DNA from: Oxytricha trifallax
Taxonomy: Eukaryota; Ciliophora; Spirotrichea; Sporadotrichida; Oxytrichidae
DNA: 64,000 nucleotides
NCBI GenBank assembly: GCA_000711775.1
Contig: ARYC01001235.1
Span: 26,862-90,861 of the forward strand
Direction of reading: 5' to 3'
Within the stretch, counting starts at the first letter, position 1. Every line of letters starts with the position of its first letter. Both the position numbers and the translations under genes were made by a program. Shown piece after piece: positions 1 to 11,819 of this stretch. The notes under the pieces are model-generated. The model had not been told where the DNA came from. It worked only from the letters and a program-made list of their open reading frames with translations, and ran no database searches.

Positions 1-287
1 GTACTAAACAATAACCCTAGCACAACCGGAGCACACACTCTACATTGGTTTTCTTAATTTTCGAATTGATTACCTCGAGTCTAGCAATTATTAACTACTA
101 AAACAGTGAGCTTACGACCAATTAGCTCACTTACTCAGCTCCACACCCAACATCCAAAGTCCACTCTCTGTTCATAATGACATTTTCAACTTCAAGTAGG
201 CGTGAGGCCTGACCGAAGAAATCTAGTCATTAGTTTTTAACATCTCCAACTAGTGCGATAAACAAACAAACAGGAATAATTAAAACA

Positions 288-728
288 ATGTCAAAACCTC
301 ATGAAAACTACAATCCCCTCAAAATCTAAACCCTAACCCTAAATTCGAAATCAAGATGCCTCAGAGAGACCATTTTCTTCTATACAATAGAAGAAAACAC
401 AAAGATACGACTTAGAAGGAATCACTCTAAAATTCTCTAATACGTCACGAAAAGGAACCTTTCATCATTTCCACTATTAAATAGAGAAATTACAATTTAA
501 CAAGTATTAGAGAATCACCCATACTAAAACTAATACAAAAACAACTAACAATATTTACCTAAGGGAGTAGGAACCACAATAAACAAAAGATATTTACACC
601 TACTAACAACTATAAATACGCTGGCCCAAAGCCAGAGAACATTACTTTTGAAAACCCAGAAACCCCTAAATCCCTAAACCCCATAGATTTACTAGTTAAA
701 TCTGGATATTACCCAATACAATTAATGA
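288..728 (+). CDS. Possible ORF in ciliate code within dispersed element
   Basis: From ATG at 288 the frame stays open for 146 codons to TGA at 726 if TAA and TAG are glutamine. The product would be basic and Gln/Asn/Leu-rich with no domain I recognise. Because only TGA stops, an open frame of this length could arise by chance in AT-rich DNA, so this is a weak call. It sits upstream of the better-supported ORF at 800. Confidence 0.2.
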
Positions 729-799
729 AACCTATTAAATAACATATAAAAGATTTGGGACTTTTATATATTATATAATAATAATATTAATTAAGAAAG

Positions 800-1078
800 A
801 TGTTTAAGGAAGTGGGTTTATATGATATGAAGATCAATGGGAGATGGTGCCCAATTTGCAACTCCGTTGACTGCATGGAAATCAACTACAGAACGCTGAT
901 AGCCTTTGATGAAACTATGCAAGAACTTCAAGAATACGTTGAGTTCGGAGTATACGATGGAATTAGATCCATTGACGAAGAAGAAGAAGAGAGAGAGATT
1001 GACAAACATGTACTCAATTTCTATAGAGAAAGAGTATACTTAAGAAAGTTATGGGCTCACAAGAATTCATTATTTTGA
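800..1078 (+). CDS. Small CxxC protein with acidic tail, element-borne
   Basis: Ninety-two codons from ATG to TGA, no TAA/TAG needed. Near the N-terminus is a CPICNSVDC cluster resembling half of a zinc ribbon. The C-terminal third has an acidic run (DEEEEER) followed by a basic helix-like tail (FYRERVYLRKLW). The tail is loosely like the stretch after the acidic run in the ORF at 32562-33345, hinting at a shared element family. It lies about 90 bases before the conserved 3' hairpin of this element. Function unknown; no homologue recognised. Confidence 0.45.
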   Translation: MFKEVGLYDMKINGRWCPICNSVDCMEINYRTLIAFDETMQELQEYVEFGVYDGIRSIDEEEEEREIDKHVLNFYRERVYLRKLWAHKNSLF

Positions 1079-1165
1079 TTGAATTGTTATAGAATTAATT
1101 AAAATAGAATCAGTGATGAGACAACCAGAGAGATTGAACAGATCAGATGATTTAAATAATATTAA

Positions 1166-1252
1166 AAGGGCTTGACCCTTATATGCTTTAAAGCTTATTG
1201 ATCGGGGGTCCCCAGAGACCTCAATGTTATCAAATTATTATATTATAATTAT
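1166..1252 (+). repeat. Conserved 3'-end hairpin module and ATT tail
   Basis: AAGGGCTTGACCCTT (1166-1180) folds as a short hairpin. GGGGGTCCCCAGAGACCTCAA (from 1204) carries an internal GGTC/GACC palindrome, followed by TGTTATCA and an ATTATT-rich tail. The reverse complement of 31796-31862 has the same order and near-identical sequence. Probably the recognised 3' end of a retrotransposed RNA, by inference. Confidence 0.55.
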
Positions 1253-1447
1253 CATTATTATAGTTAAAAGCATTTTAAATATTTATAAGATTTTTTTAAA
1301 AAATAAATTAGGAATTAAAAGTAGTGAAAGTTATAAAATGTTATTTCTAATTTTCAAATTTATAAAAAAATGTTAAGAATTGCTTAAAATTTAAAATTAA
1401 AAATGCCATAAATATTCATCAATTAAAATAATATTATTCTTTTAATA

Positions 1448-2184
1448 GTATGGACTGTAAAAGACACTTATGATACTTCTAATGACTTAAGTCCCGAAGA
1501 ATAAGGGAACAATGACTTTGAGATACTATAGAACATAATGCAGGTTGATAAAGTCATTACTCATTAAGTTAGAATAGATTCACACTAGTTTAACAGAGAA
1601 GAAAAGAGGAAATTGTGGCTTTAAGATTCTTAAGAGTACTTAAAGAACGAATTAAAAAGAGTAAAGGTAATTATAATTTATACAAATCACTTTTAATCTA
1701 AGCCAATTTTATGTAAATACTTATTATAACACAGGAATGTTAGAAGAAATGCAATAGCAATGCTTAACTGTAGCAGTTCTCAGTATTATAATTATTATTT
1801 ATACTAAACGGAAATTAAAATTTGGGCTTAAGTTAACGTTTTATATTTAAAAAGGATTAAATTATAAGTATTCTTTAAAATGAAACAAGAAGGGAAATTG
1901 CATCGTAAATTGTTGATCAAATGTGTTTGTAGGTATAAGAAAGGCATTGGTGTTGTCTTGTTGGACATTATTAAATCTCCTATAATTACTATATTGACAT
2001 AAAATACTTGATGGATTTCGAATATTGTGGCTACAAAGTAATGGTATTCATTGAAAATTTTAGTGTCTTTCAAACATTAAACTTAGAAGAAATAATGAAA
2101 AATGCTAAAAAGTAAAAAGCATTGGAAGAGCAAATAGTTTAATAGTAAACAATCAGCTTACAGATTAGCAATAAGCAATTTTGA
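1448..2184 (+). CDS. LC8-like dynein light chain with N-terminal extension, copy B1 (MDSs)
   Basis: Member of the LC8 dynein light chain family, a small dimeric hub of dynein complexes. Three coding blocks read with TAA/TAG as Gln. Block 1 (1448-~1667) is an N-terminal extension ending in EEKRKLWLQDSQEYLKNEL. Block 2 (1734-1787) reads GMLEEMQQQC, the LC8 MSEEMQ helix. Block 3 (1867-2184) has the HWCCLVG core, matching the family's WHCIVG, and the YxVMVFIEN strand. TGA stop at 2182. A 79-bp IES with pointer AGTATT separates blocks 2 and 3. The gap between blocks 1 and 2 (intron or IES) is unresolved because no pointer choice keeps frame. No start codon is visible, so the first MDS lies elsewhere. 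Copies at 27775, 50481 and 60305. Confidence 0.75.
1788..1866 (+). other. IES with AGTATT pointer in gene B1
   Basis: AGTATT occurs at 1782-1787 and again at 1867-1872. Removing the spacer plus one repeat joins VLSI to LQNETRREIA in frame. The spacer is AT-rich and non-coding. Confidence 0.75.
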
Positions 2185-2189
2185 AAACA

Positions 2190-3055
2190 ATCATTAAATC
2201 TTGATTTAATTATATAACTTTTTATTCTATTTAAGTTTATACAAAATTTTATCTTAATTCTCTAGCATAACCTATAATCTAAATTAAATAATAATATATA
2301 TTCTAAAATCTTAAAAATTAATGTGATTTGAATTTTAAAGTAGTTTTATAATACAATATGACTAATTTGTATTTATATTTTCTAAAAAAAATATGTCTAG
2401 TCCAAGATCTTTTCTTAATAGTTTTAATGGAAAGATCATTTAACAAACACCATGTATAATTCATTAAAAGTTTTCTGGAAGTTGTTTGCTTTTATAGAGA
2501 AGAAAAATATATAACTTATAACTTTAATTAACAAGTCTCGTTCATATTAAAAAGAAAAGTATAAGAGACTGTACTATAAACCGGATGGATTAATCCCCAG
2601 TTTTAATTTTCCTAATAATATAAATAATAATAATAAAAAGAAACAAGTCTTTCTGTCTTTAATTAAAAGTAAATGTAATATTAATTCCATTTTATGATAA
2701 AAACTATAAAAATTTTGTATTATTACTTTTTAATTATTGAGTATGGTTGTTTCAACTACAGTTATATAAATATTATTAATAAATTTTTGGGTAAGTTTCA
2801 TGACGAGTCTTTGATGAAACAAATTTTAAGGAAAGTTTCATAGCAAGTAATTGAGTAAATTTTTTTTATTCGTTAGTTTATATTTATTTCATTCCACAAG
2901 AAACCCAAATACAATTAAGATTTATTAACAAATTTCTGCCAAGTTTTTTAATATTTATCTAGTCAAACTTTAATTCTTCTTATAAAATGCAATTTTGATT
3001 TATTTTAAATTGAATAAATTTTAATAATATTCAAATTTAAATATTCTTATTATTA
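2190..3055. other. AT-rich non-coding germline DNA
   Basis: About 85% A+T by eye, many TGA codons in every frame, no repeats or coding segments recognised. Confidence 0.5.
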
Positions 3056-3061
3056 CTTACT

Positions 3062-3420
3062 AATGTGGCTGTAGAACATGGAGCAACAATGAGAACGGGA
3101 GCTGTTGGAGTGACACGAGGGACATGGCCCCCCAGGAACAAGCTGACGACTCCAAACTAACTGTCAGCGCCGAAGAGTCAAGTGTCAACCCAAGGTGTGG
3201 TAGTGGGACTACATACTCTTGCATAGGTGAGTGGCTCAACGATAAAGTTGAAATCATCCCCAACGATCAAGGAAACTCAGAGAGCAGTTGCAAGAACTAA
3301 GGACTATTACATGCAAGGTGAACAAACAAGCTAATTCAACTCAAGCTGAGATCAAGAAATCATTTAGGAAAATCAGACCATACTAATGACCAGAGAGGAG
3401 TCCTGAGATACAGTAAACCC
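3062..3420 (+). CDS. GC-rich coding candidate, unknown product (possible MDS)
   Basis: A sharp rise in GC content against very AT-rich flanks suggests macronuclear-destined sequence. One plus frame is open from about 3068 to a TGA near 3320 (ciliate code), with a Cys- and Ser-rich product ([14 protein letters not shown]). A second plus frame further right reads a possible coiled coil ([10 protein letters not shown]) ending at TGA near 3387. An intron or frameshift may link them. No known domain was recognised. Confidence 0.35.
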
Positions 3421-3571
3421 AAAGTCACCAGCGTATATATGCCTAATCACAACTAACTAAGTTAAGGTATTTAATAATACATTAGTAAGTAATAATAAGA
3501 ATGATTAATATATAGTAGAGATATGTAATAAATTTGCATCTCTATTTTATTAATTCCCGCCTTTTAGCATT

Positions 3572-3594
3572 TATCTATCTATCTATCTATCTAT
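3572..3594. repeat. TATC/TCTA tetranucleotide microsatellite
   Basis: Five to six perfect copies of the 4-base unit, in non-coding DNA. Confidence 0.9.
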
Positions 3595-3915
3595 TCAAAT
3601 TTAAATTTTAGCAACGTTTATCAGAGTAATAATACTAAAACAAACTAATTGCCTTTAATTTTTCTAAGATGCCAATAAATGCTAAATGTATCACTTTAAC
3701 AATTATTGAATTTAAGAAAGGAAAAATATAAATAATATATTTAATAATTCGTTTAATTATTTTTAATAAAATTTACTTACCCTAAGATTTCAAAACCAAC
3801 CTCCTAAATTTACATCAAGAAATTAAATAAAATTCATTCAGTTTTGGTTTTTAATATCATTCAAGATAATTTAATAGAGTAGAAAAAATTGTATTTATAA
3901 AATTCCAAATATAAT

Positions 3916-4186
3916 CATGTAATCGTAAGTCTTGCGCTTGGGTCTCTCCCCGCTCTTGGCTGCCATGCCGAAGTCGAATATCTGCAAACTGCCGTCATCG
4001 AGCACCAGGATGTTGGATGGCTTTATGTCTCTGTGCATGATGTTGCTCGATTGCAGCAACTTATAATTATATTATGTCCAGGCATGTTCTTCTCAATGTA
4101 TGTGAGGAGGTCTCAATTTAATTTAAATAGGGGAAAACCATGCAGAACTCGTCATTTGTATTTACAAAGCAGTCCACGCTCTTGCA
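3916..4186 (-). CDS. NEK-like kinase (gene A) central segments, locus 1
   Basis: Minus strand. Begins at the TGCAAGAG joint (4179-4186) and reads CKSVDCFVNTNDEFCMVFPY. After a 14-bp spacer comes [12 protein letters not shown] (from 4112), then another spacer and the catalytic core [19 protein letters not shown] and RPKRK, ending TYDYM at the joint CGATTACATG (3916-3925). These are the hinge, catalytic loop and activation segment of a Ser/Thr kinase. Odd features: part of the LLELH helix is missing and 15 nt encoding RSFAG are absent compared with the copy at 31026, so this copy may be decayed. Its C-terminal partner is not in the window. Confidence 0.75.
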
Positions 4187-4381
4187 ATTATTTGATTATT
4201 CAGATGTAAATCAATATAACTTTAGCAAAATGGCATACATTTGTTGTATTACATATCAATAATTACTAAGAAATTTTATTTTATCATAATTTATGTTTAA
4301 ATTTAAGTGAAAGTACAAATAGGAATAATCATTTTATTTGTAATGAAAAGAAAAATGTAATGCTTGAAAGCTTTAAATCTT

Positions 4382-5657
4382 TCATTCATCTTATTCTTAG
4401 TTTTCATCTTTGTCAGAGTCATCACCAATATCCTTGTTTTTCAAGCCTCCTCCGATCATTATTCTTCTAGGACCTGGTTTTTATTCTAAGGTCTCATCAT
4501 CAGATACTATTAAGTCACTCGCTTATTACACAAGCATCATTAATTATAATCATGATGCTTTTTAAATAAAATAAAGTGAATTAGAAAATTAATTTACAAT
4601 AATAGTAATAGTAATAACAACAGTAGTAATAGTAAATCTAAAAAAAAACGTTTCATCTTCATCTTCCTCCTCATCTTCATCGTCTTAATCACCAATATTG
4701 ACTTCCTGTGCCCTTCTCTCTGCGACTTCCTGAAGTCCCTCTTCGTTGACGCCCTCAGTCTTGTCAGGTGCAACCCCTGTAAAAATAAAATGTTAGATAT
4801 GTTTTTTGTAACTTACATTTTTGTTGAATGACACAGAGCACTCTGATCAGACATGTTTTAAATTATTTATTTGTCTATTTTATTATTTAATACAATTCAC
4901 TTTATTTAGAAAATTTCATGAATCTTCTTGATTATAAATCACTCTGATCATTGAACTCTTCTTTTGTTTCAAATTTATTGATTTTTATTCAATAGAATTT
5001 AAAATTAAAAAAAAAAGTTAAATGTTTCCGTTGGGTTTGTAAGGGACAAGTATTCCTTATACATCTTAAGTTTCTCAATAATTTCATGATTGATTTGCTA
5101 ATAAATGATGTTTTGCAAGAATCCTTCAACATTTTAGTAATCAAGTAGATACTTGTCAGTGAGAACTTAAAATGCGCACTAGAATTAATCATTATGTAAC
5201 CCCAAAACGTTTTGAATTAGTTCGTACAGATCCCTGTGATAGGTATCACCATTTGGAAATTTTAAAGGATTACTAGGGTCTCTTTAAATACCACCCCCTG
5301 AAAATACTTTTCTTTTAGGCTGACCATCATTGTCGCTTGATTCATACTGATCTTTTATGGTTATATTATATTTACAATTTAATAGTCATTAACTTTCAAA
5401 TTTTAATAATTAGGGCATTAATTATTAATTTTTTCGTTAGTTCAATTATTATAATCCCAATAACTATTACCCTGATTTTGTTTAATTTCTTCTTGAATTC
5501 TCTCTACCCGCTACTCTTGCTAAACTTCATATTTCTTTCTCTAGGATTTACAAATGTTTTAAATGCTCTCGATGATGTTTTTGACATCTTGCTGCGACTT
5601 GATAAAAATGTCTTTTCCTATTTCTTACTTGTATAAATGCTCCACAGTAAGCATTGG
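4382..5657 (-). CDS. Kinase-like gene C, copy C1, C-terminal half (MDSs)
   Basis: Minus-strand series of coding blocks. ~5657-5450 (SQQDVKNIIESI and a Gln-rich coiled stretch) matches the end of the kinase-like domain in C2 and C3. ~5352-5017 carries FPNGDTYHRDLYELI and CAFQVLTDKYLL, conserved in C2 and C3. 4776-~4640 is an acidic run (DDEDEEEDEDE), and ~4515-4382 ends in DKDENQEQDE with TGA at 4382-4384. A GT..AG intron of about 40 bp (4777-4816) has a GTAAGT donor and TTTTTACAG acceptor. An IES at 4850-4939 is bounded by an 11-bp pointer. The catalytic-loop segment of this copy is not in the window. Function unknown. Confidence 0.65.
4850..4939 (-). other. IES with 11-bp pointer CACTCTGATCA in gene C1
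   Basis: CACTCTGATCA is present at 4839-4849 and 4940-4950 flanking an AT-rich spacer of about 90 bp. An exact 11-bp direct repeat at a coding boundary is a strong IES signature. Confidence 0.75.
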
Positions 5658-5659
5658 GT

Positions 5660-6404
5660 ATCAGACTTCTAAGTGGAGAAAATATAAATTATTTTCCTCA
5701 AAATTTAAAAATATTCTAAAAATAATTTAAATATCAAACCACAAAAAGTAATATGTATAATAAATCTTAAAAAGTCAAATTAAGGAATCTTTTTAGCTCG
5801 TATAACAGTTAATTTTCGCAAAAATTTTATAGAATAAAAAATATCAATAAAGATTAATAAATATTAAATAACAATGATGATTTGCAAATGCAAACATTTT
5901 ATGATTTTAATTTAGGCTTCCTATAAATGAATAAATAATTTTTTTTATATAGAAATCCTAATATATTTGGAAATCATCAATTTTAAACTATAATTATAAA
6001 TATTTTTTTTATTCTTTAAGATTATTGTGAAAAGAAAATATGAAACAAGCTAAATAGATTCCTTAATTTTACTATTAAAGGTTTAATTAAAATGGTATTA
6101 GATGTGATTTTGTTATTTCAATTATTTTAGTATATTTTAAAATTCTAATAAAAGATTTATCTCCATGATCAAATACCCTAAGCTTCTAAGACTCAGATTA
6201 TTCCACAGTTGACAAAGTTTCAAAATCGCTTAGTTAAATTTTAATGTAAGGGTATGTCTATACAATTAGATAGTTTGAGGCTTTCAAATCGTTTAAGACC
6301 TTAAATTTTCAATTAATGTTTATTTAAAAACAAAAATTGGTTTAAGTTTCATCAAATTTAAACATATATAGTTAAAATTAATTTGAGAAATAATAATTAC
6401 ATTA
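5660..6404. other. AT-rich non-coding DNA
   Basis: No coding segment or repeat recognised; likely IES or intergenic germline DNA. Confidence 0.5.
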
Positions 6405-6412
6405 GTTTTATT

Positions 6413-7026
6413 GGCTATGGGGTCAAACACAATCCCCCCCTAATGTATACTTTTCTTTTTGTAGTCTGATAGAGTTTTTAACGCTGAGTAATAGTAGCTG
6501 ATGTACTACTAGTGTGCGATCAATAGTTTTCGAGCTATAGCCTCACCAAAGTCACATTTTATATATAGAAATCATAATAAAATTTGCAAAAAATTTCAAA
6601 GCTTTTACAAAATTTAATTTCTCTAAAATTATTTGATTTTAGAATTTATTCACTTCATTGACAAATATATCAAATTTATTTTAATTCTTAAATAATATTA
6701 AAATTTTAATTTATAGTAGTTATGAATTTTACTATTTAATATTATTTAAGAATTAAAATAAATTTGATATATTTGTCAATGAAGTGAATAAATTCTAAAA
6801 TCAAATAATTTTAGAGAAATTAAATTTTGTAAAAGCTTTGAAATTTTTTGCAAATTTTATTATGATTTCTATATATAAAATGTGACTTTGGTGAGGCTAT
6901 AGCTCGAAAACTATTGATCGCACACTAGTAGTACATCAGCTACTATTACTCAACGTTAAAAACTCTATCAGACTACAAAAAGAAAAGTATACATTAGGGG
7001 GGGGGGATGTGTTTGACCCCATAGCC
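6413..7026. mobile_element. Near-perfect palindromic foldback element with 8-bp target duplication
   Basis: The element starts GGCTATGGGGTCAAACAC and ends with its reverse complement. The two arms mirror each other almost base for base around about 6720, except for the length of the C/G run. GTTTTATT is present directly on both sides (6405-6412 and 7027-7034), a clean 8-bp target-site duplication. No coding capacity. An 8-bp duplication fits Merlin or hAT-type transposases; the G-rich end resembles the Merlin-like family in this window, but the terminal sequence differs. Confidence 0.85.
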
Positions 7027-7034
7027 GTTTTATT

Positions 7035-8802
7035 TTTCAAAAAAATTAGGATTTTAATTGTGATAATAATTTTTAATAAAAAAATGTTGCATAATTTATT
7101 TATATTTAAACTCACCTGAATTTTATTAATCTTATTTACATTTAGATAATTTTTTGCTTAAATTATGTTATATAATTGAAAAAATAAATCAAATAAATAA
7201 TTTATTTTCATGTATTCGTTAAAATATAAGCAAAAAATTGAAACTAAATATAAAAATAATTACTAAAAATAAACATTAAATTTTATTGTGTTTTTTCATT
7301 TATTTGAATTAAATATCATGATTTGCTATAATATTTATGTTAAAGTCAATTTAAAGATCATTTGAAATTTATTCAATTAATCATTAATTGGGAAATGAAA
7401 TATTACGTAATAATTTAAATGCTGAACTTTCCAAAAAGCTGAACTAATTCAATTATTTCTAAAGTAATATATTTATATTGAATTTATTATATCATCAAAA
7501 TAACTAAAAAAATCACTAAAATGGATTAAAATTTATCTTACTCTTTAGATGTAAAAAATAATTACCAATAGTAAGTTCAGTGAATTGCGAAGTCTCTAGA
7601 GAAAAATGACAAATTTGCCTTGGGTTGCTAATTTTTCTTTACTATTATATATTTAATTTTTTTAACTAGTAATTCATTTCTTAAATCAATTATAAATTTG
7701 CAATGAAATATAGGATTTTGATTATTGAAAAATTTGTTACAAAGTTTATGTTATTTCTGAGAGGTTAATACTCAATTTTTTAAAAAGAGTTTGTTTATAA
7801 TTTTAGATAATAGCTACTCAAATGCATGACTGACAAAAGTGTGAAAATTTGTTGCAATATCAATCGCATTTTATGAATAAGAAAAAATATTTATATTTCG
7901 TAGTCGCTGATCCTGTGATTCTGAGAGTATGTAAACAAGTCCCCATATTCAGTATACTCGAATATCAGGGGAGGAACTAAAATGTTATTTTTAAATATAA
8001 TTTTATAAATATTACTTTGAATTCCTAATAAAATATTTTATTTTGACACATTGAATGTTTAGTGAGAAGGATAATGACACTTAATTAACTTCAACAACTA
8101 AAAATAAATTATTAAATAAATTTAAAGTAGGTATTATTAAAAATAGGAATGTTATTATAATTGGATTATATAGTTAAAAATGATATGAATAGAGGAAAAA
8201 ATTATAGTAAGAGATAAAAAACTTCGATAAAATTATGCAACAATTTTTGTAAAATTGCTTTAGGTTGTTCCGATTTAGGAAAGTATTATGACTGATTAAA
8301 AACCACTCACCCTGAAATACCAAATGTAAGATTAATATTTAAATACCACCTGAAATATTGCATGAATATTTATTAATATGATCATATACTTAAGAAATGT
8401 ATGTGATTGTTATGATAAAAGTTTGTTGAGATTTAGGCAATCATTTCACACCCAAATTTTTGTTAAATTTCATACTAGGTCAGTATTTTCTTCAGTACAA
8501 TTTAAATATTTTTTTTATATTATCTTAGTTATTGTATGAGAATTTTATAAATGTCGCAACAGGGAATCTTTTTGACAAAATAAGCTTAATCATTAACTTG
8601 AACTTTGAAAAATTAGGCATCTGATGATGAAATATCTTTCAGTTCTTTGTTATAATTATTTAAGAAAATATTTATAATTTTATTTTTTATTTAAAATAAG
8701 TAATTTTGGATTTTAGATTATTGTACAAATAAATGAATTAAAATGTATATTTGAAGAATTATGGGCTGAAATTGTATATTAAAAGTTGTCTTTACTAATC
8801 AT
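7035..8802. other. AT-rich non-coding DNA
   Basis: Several hundred bases per frame without a credible coding run; nothing recognised on either strand. Confidence 0.5.
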
Positions 8803-8810
8803 TAAAATTT

Positions 8811-9516
8811 GGGGGGGGGTCTAAGTCGGTGGCAGAAATTTTTCGAAAACCTAAGTCGGTGGCAACATTAATTTTTCAAAATTCACCAAAATCCTAAGTC
8901 GGTGGCATAATAAAATTTTTTTCTTTTTCCAATTGGGAATCAATAAGTACCTCAATATATATGAAAATTTTATCACAGAAAGTTAATCAATCTCCATCAT
9001 AACAACTTAGACATTTGACGGACACAGTTTAACATATAAAATAAATTAGAATTCATAAATAATTTCTATCCCTTTATCAAATAATTTTATAATAAAAAAT
9101 ATAACTATATAAATATCAATGAATATTATCACATTGACAAAAAATGATATTTTGAAAAAATTATAATCGAAGTATGTTATACACTAATTGTCGATGTGAT
9201 AATATTCATTGATATTTATATAGTTATATTTTTTATTATAAAATTATTTGATAAAGGGATAGAAATTATTTATGAATTCTAATTTATTTTATATGTTAAA
9301 CTGTGTCCGTCAAATGCCTAAGTTGTTATGATGGAGATTGATTAACTTTCTGTGATAAAATTTTCATATATATTGAGGTACTTAATGATTCCCAATTGGA
9401 AAAAGAAAAAAATTTTATTATTGCCACCGACTTAGGATTTTGGTGAATTTTGAAAAATTAATGTTGCCACCGACTTAGGTTTTCGAAAAATTTCTGCCAC
9501 CGACTTAGACCCCCCC
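8811..9516. mobile_element. Merlin-like miniature element (foldback) with 8-bp TSD
   Basis: Arms begin G(n)TCTAAGTCGGTGGCA and mirror each other for nearly the whole length (centre about 9165). CTAAGTCGGTGGCA occurs three times per arm, spaced about 30-40 bp, probably transposase-binding sites. TAAAATTT flanks both ends (8803-8810, 9517-9524). The same terminal motif bounds the transposase-bearing element at 35890-37301, which identifies the probable autonomous relative. No ORF. Confidence 0.85.
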
Positions 9517-9524
9517 TAAAATTT

Positions 9525-11755
9525 GAAAACTTTATTTTCTAGAAAAAGTATTAAAGTGGATAAATTTTGTTTTAAATTTTTTTTAGATAAGAGATAGCTT
9601 TTTAAATTTGATAAAAAAAAAACCCTAATATTTTTTATAGATAACACTTTTTTAAAAATATTTTACATTTATTATTTACAACTGACATAAAACATTAAAG
9701 TTTATTTAAAAATTTTGAACTTACTATCAAATCTCTCCTGAATCAATATTCAAAATTGAATATCTTACTATTTTTTACTTATTGGCTTAATCTTTTACTT
9801 AATTTGTAAATAATAACTTTCAAGTGTTTTAGAAAAACTTCTATACTTGAAATTTACAAACTGAAAAAATCTTTTCTATGAAAGAAAGCAATATAATTAA
9901 GAGCAAAAATTAATAAATCTTATTTTGGAGTCAAGAGACTTCATTTTAGAAGAAAATGAGTGTGATTTTAAGCTGGGAATTAACTATTAATTTTTAAGTA
10001 AAAATTAATCAAAGCTTAAAACATTTCTGATATTTTGCTTTTATTGCTTTAGAGAGCTTAATAAATATTGATTGCTATTTAATGAATTATCAACAATAAG
10101 AAAAATATATTTTCAGTGTTCAATCACAAAACTTAAAACAGTTTTTAAGTTTATTTTTTTTAAACCTTCTAAATATTCTCTTTTAATTTCATAACTTTTC
10201 TAAACTTTAAAATATTGCATAAGCATTAATAAATATAAAATAAAAGTTATGAAATTTCTGATATTCACTAATTAAAAATAAAGCTGATCTTTTGATCGGT
10301 TGACTCTTATTATCCTTTTATTAGATAGATTAATTAACCTTATTTTATAAGTAATTTGAAACTATAGGAATTGAACAAGTTTGAATATGAAGCTTTTCAA
10401 TATTATAAATAAAAATAATTAAAAATACTAATTTTATTCATCGAAAACAAAAGAGTATGATTCTACTTATGAATTTGTCAATTATTTTAATTACATTTTT
10501 GATGACTAAATTCATTTCATTTTATATCCAGAGTAAAAGAATTTTGAGCAATATGTAATAAATTTTAATCAATTTAACTTTTTCTTCGCATTCAAGTCCG
10601 TTACCCATATCTAATTTTGCATAAATGTCATTTGAAAGCTACTAATTTGCTTAACTTGCAAGTTTTTATAAGATATCCTGAATATTTCTTTAAAAAAAAT
10701 AATATTATTTAGTTTTGGGCAATTAAACTTTTTAAATCATAATATTTGGCGAATCTGATGACTGTAACTCCTTAGTTTCCATATATGAGATAAATATAAT
10801 ACTATGATATAATTCTGAAAATTTCAAACTTACAAATAAAATAAATTCCACCGTTTATAATCATCATATGCTTAATTTATTTGTTTAAAGAAATTTATTA
10901 TAATAAAAGTATAAACACAGCTAATTTAATTAGTTTTTATCATTTTATTAAAGATAATAGACTAAGTTTTAGTCTTAATTATTTTATTAAATCTTATTAA
11001 AATCAACATTCATTTTAAATATTATCAATGCATTTGTCAATTCTTAAAAATTACGAACTTTTAATATAAAAAAATCTATAAAAAATAGTATTTTTATCAT
11101 AAATTATAATAAATTATTTTAGGAATAATTTATAATAGAAATTTAAAAATCTGTTATATTTATTTATTTATTTTACTTAGTTTTAAAAAGTCTTGCTTTA
11201 TAATATTTTATTTTAAAAGATTTATAACATAAACTTGATTGAAAACATAGAATTTTATATTAAATAACATAAAACATATTTAAGTTGAAATTAAAATTAT
11301 TTATTCTTTATAAATTTCTTATATTTTTTTTTAAATTTATTATTCAAAAATATTAATTTAAATAATCATTAAAAATATTTAAAAAAATAAATTTCATAAG
11401 GATAATATGATTATATAATTGGTTTTATTATACTTTTTATATTAAGGCAGTATTTAAGATACTTATCTATCTTAAATATTTCAAAATTCTATTATAAAAA
11501 TAAAACAAAAACAAATTTTTTTATATTTATTAATAAAATGCAATTGTTATAGAATTATTTTTTTATAAAATAGTACTGATTAATAGTAAAGGCTTTAAAA
11601 CTAAATTATTTAGGATATTATTTGAAATTATTTTATTATTATAAATATCAATTTCTTTTAGGTTTTAATCGTAGTTAGATAATTGAATTATATGCTATAA
11701 GTTAAAAAAATGGATTATAATTAATCTAGGAAGGTTATTTGTCTCTGTAATTAAA
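9525..11755. other. Long AT-rich non-coding stretch
   Basis: Over 2.2 kb of A/T-dominated sequence with no coding block, repeat or pointer pair that I could support. Confidence 0.5.
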
Positions 11756-11761
11756 AAATGA

Positions 11762-11819
11762 CCAAGAGCAATTTATGCAATCCAGTCTTTCAATGTTTCT
11801 TCAGGGATGTCTTGTCCAG
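11762..11819 (-). CDS. Gene A segment 6 (DIPEET... helix), locus 2
   Basis: Minus strand reads GQDIPEETLKDWIAQIAL, the helix E region just before the catalytic loop. It starts at CTGGACAAG and ends at ATTGCTCT, the same joints as the copies at 35674 and 54215. A 58-bp segment isolated in AT-rich DNA, as expected for one even/odd scrambled MDS. Confidence 0.75.

Larger units (their letters stand above)
1..1252 (+). mobile_element. Dispersed element, copy 1 (5' part outside window)
   Basis: Seen: GC-richer DNA than the surroundings, ending at a 3' module that also ends the minus-strand element at 31797-33345. The module is a small hairpin (AAGGGCTTGACCCTT) followed by GGGGGTCCCCAGAGACCTC and then an ATT-rich tail. 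The start of the window (ACCCTAGCACAACC...) resembles the region just after the acidic part of the ORF in copy 2. A conserved 3' hairpin plus a simple-repeat tail is typical of non-LTR retroelements, but no reverse transcriptase was seen, so the class is unresolved. Confidence 0.5.

Noticed and set aside
328-345. CCCTAACCCTAA as telomeric DNA
   Set aside because: Only two repeats and of the wrong type for a spirotrich (C4A4); it lies within element sequence.
1828-2073. Minus-strand ORF over gene B1 (also 28179-28424 over B2)
   Set aside because: Mirror of the LC8 coding block, no independent support.
5337-5636. 99-codon hydrophobic plus-strand ORF
   Set aside because: Antisense of gene C1; hydrophobicity comes from AT-rich complement of Gln/Lys/Asn codons.
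6413-7026. Palindromes as assembly artefacts
   Set aside because: Clean flanking 8-bp duplications outside the arms would not be expected from a false join; kept as elements.
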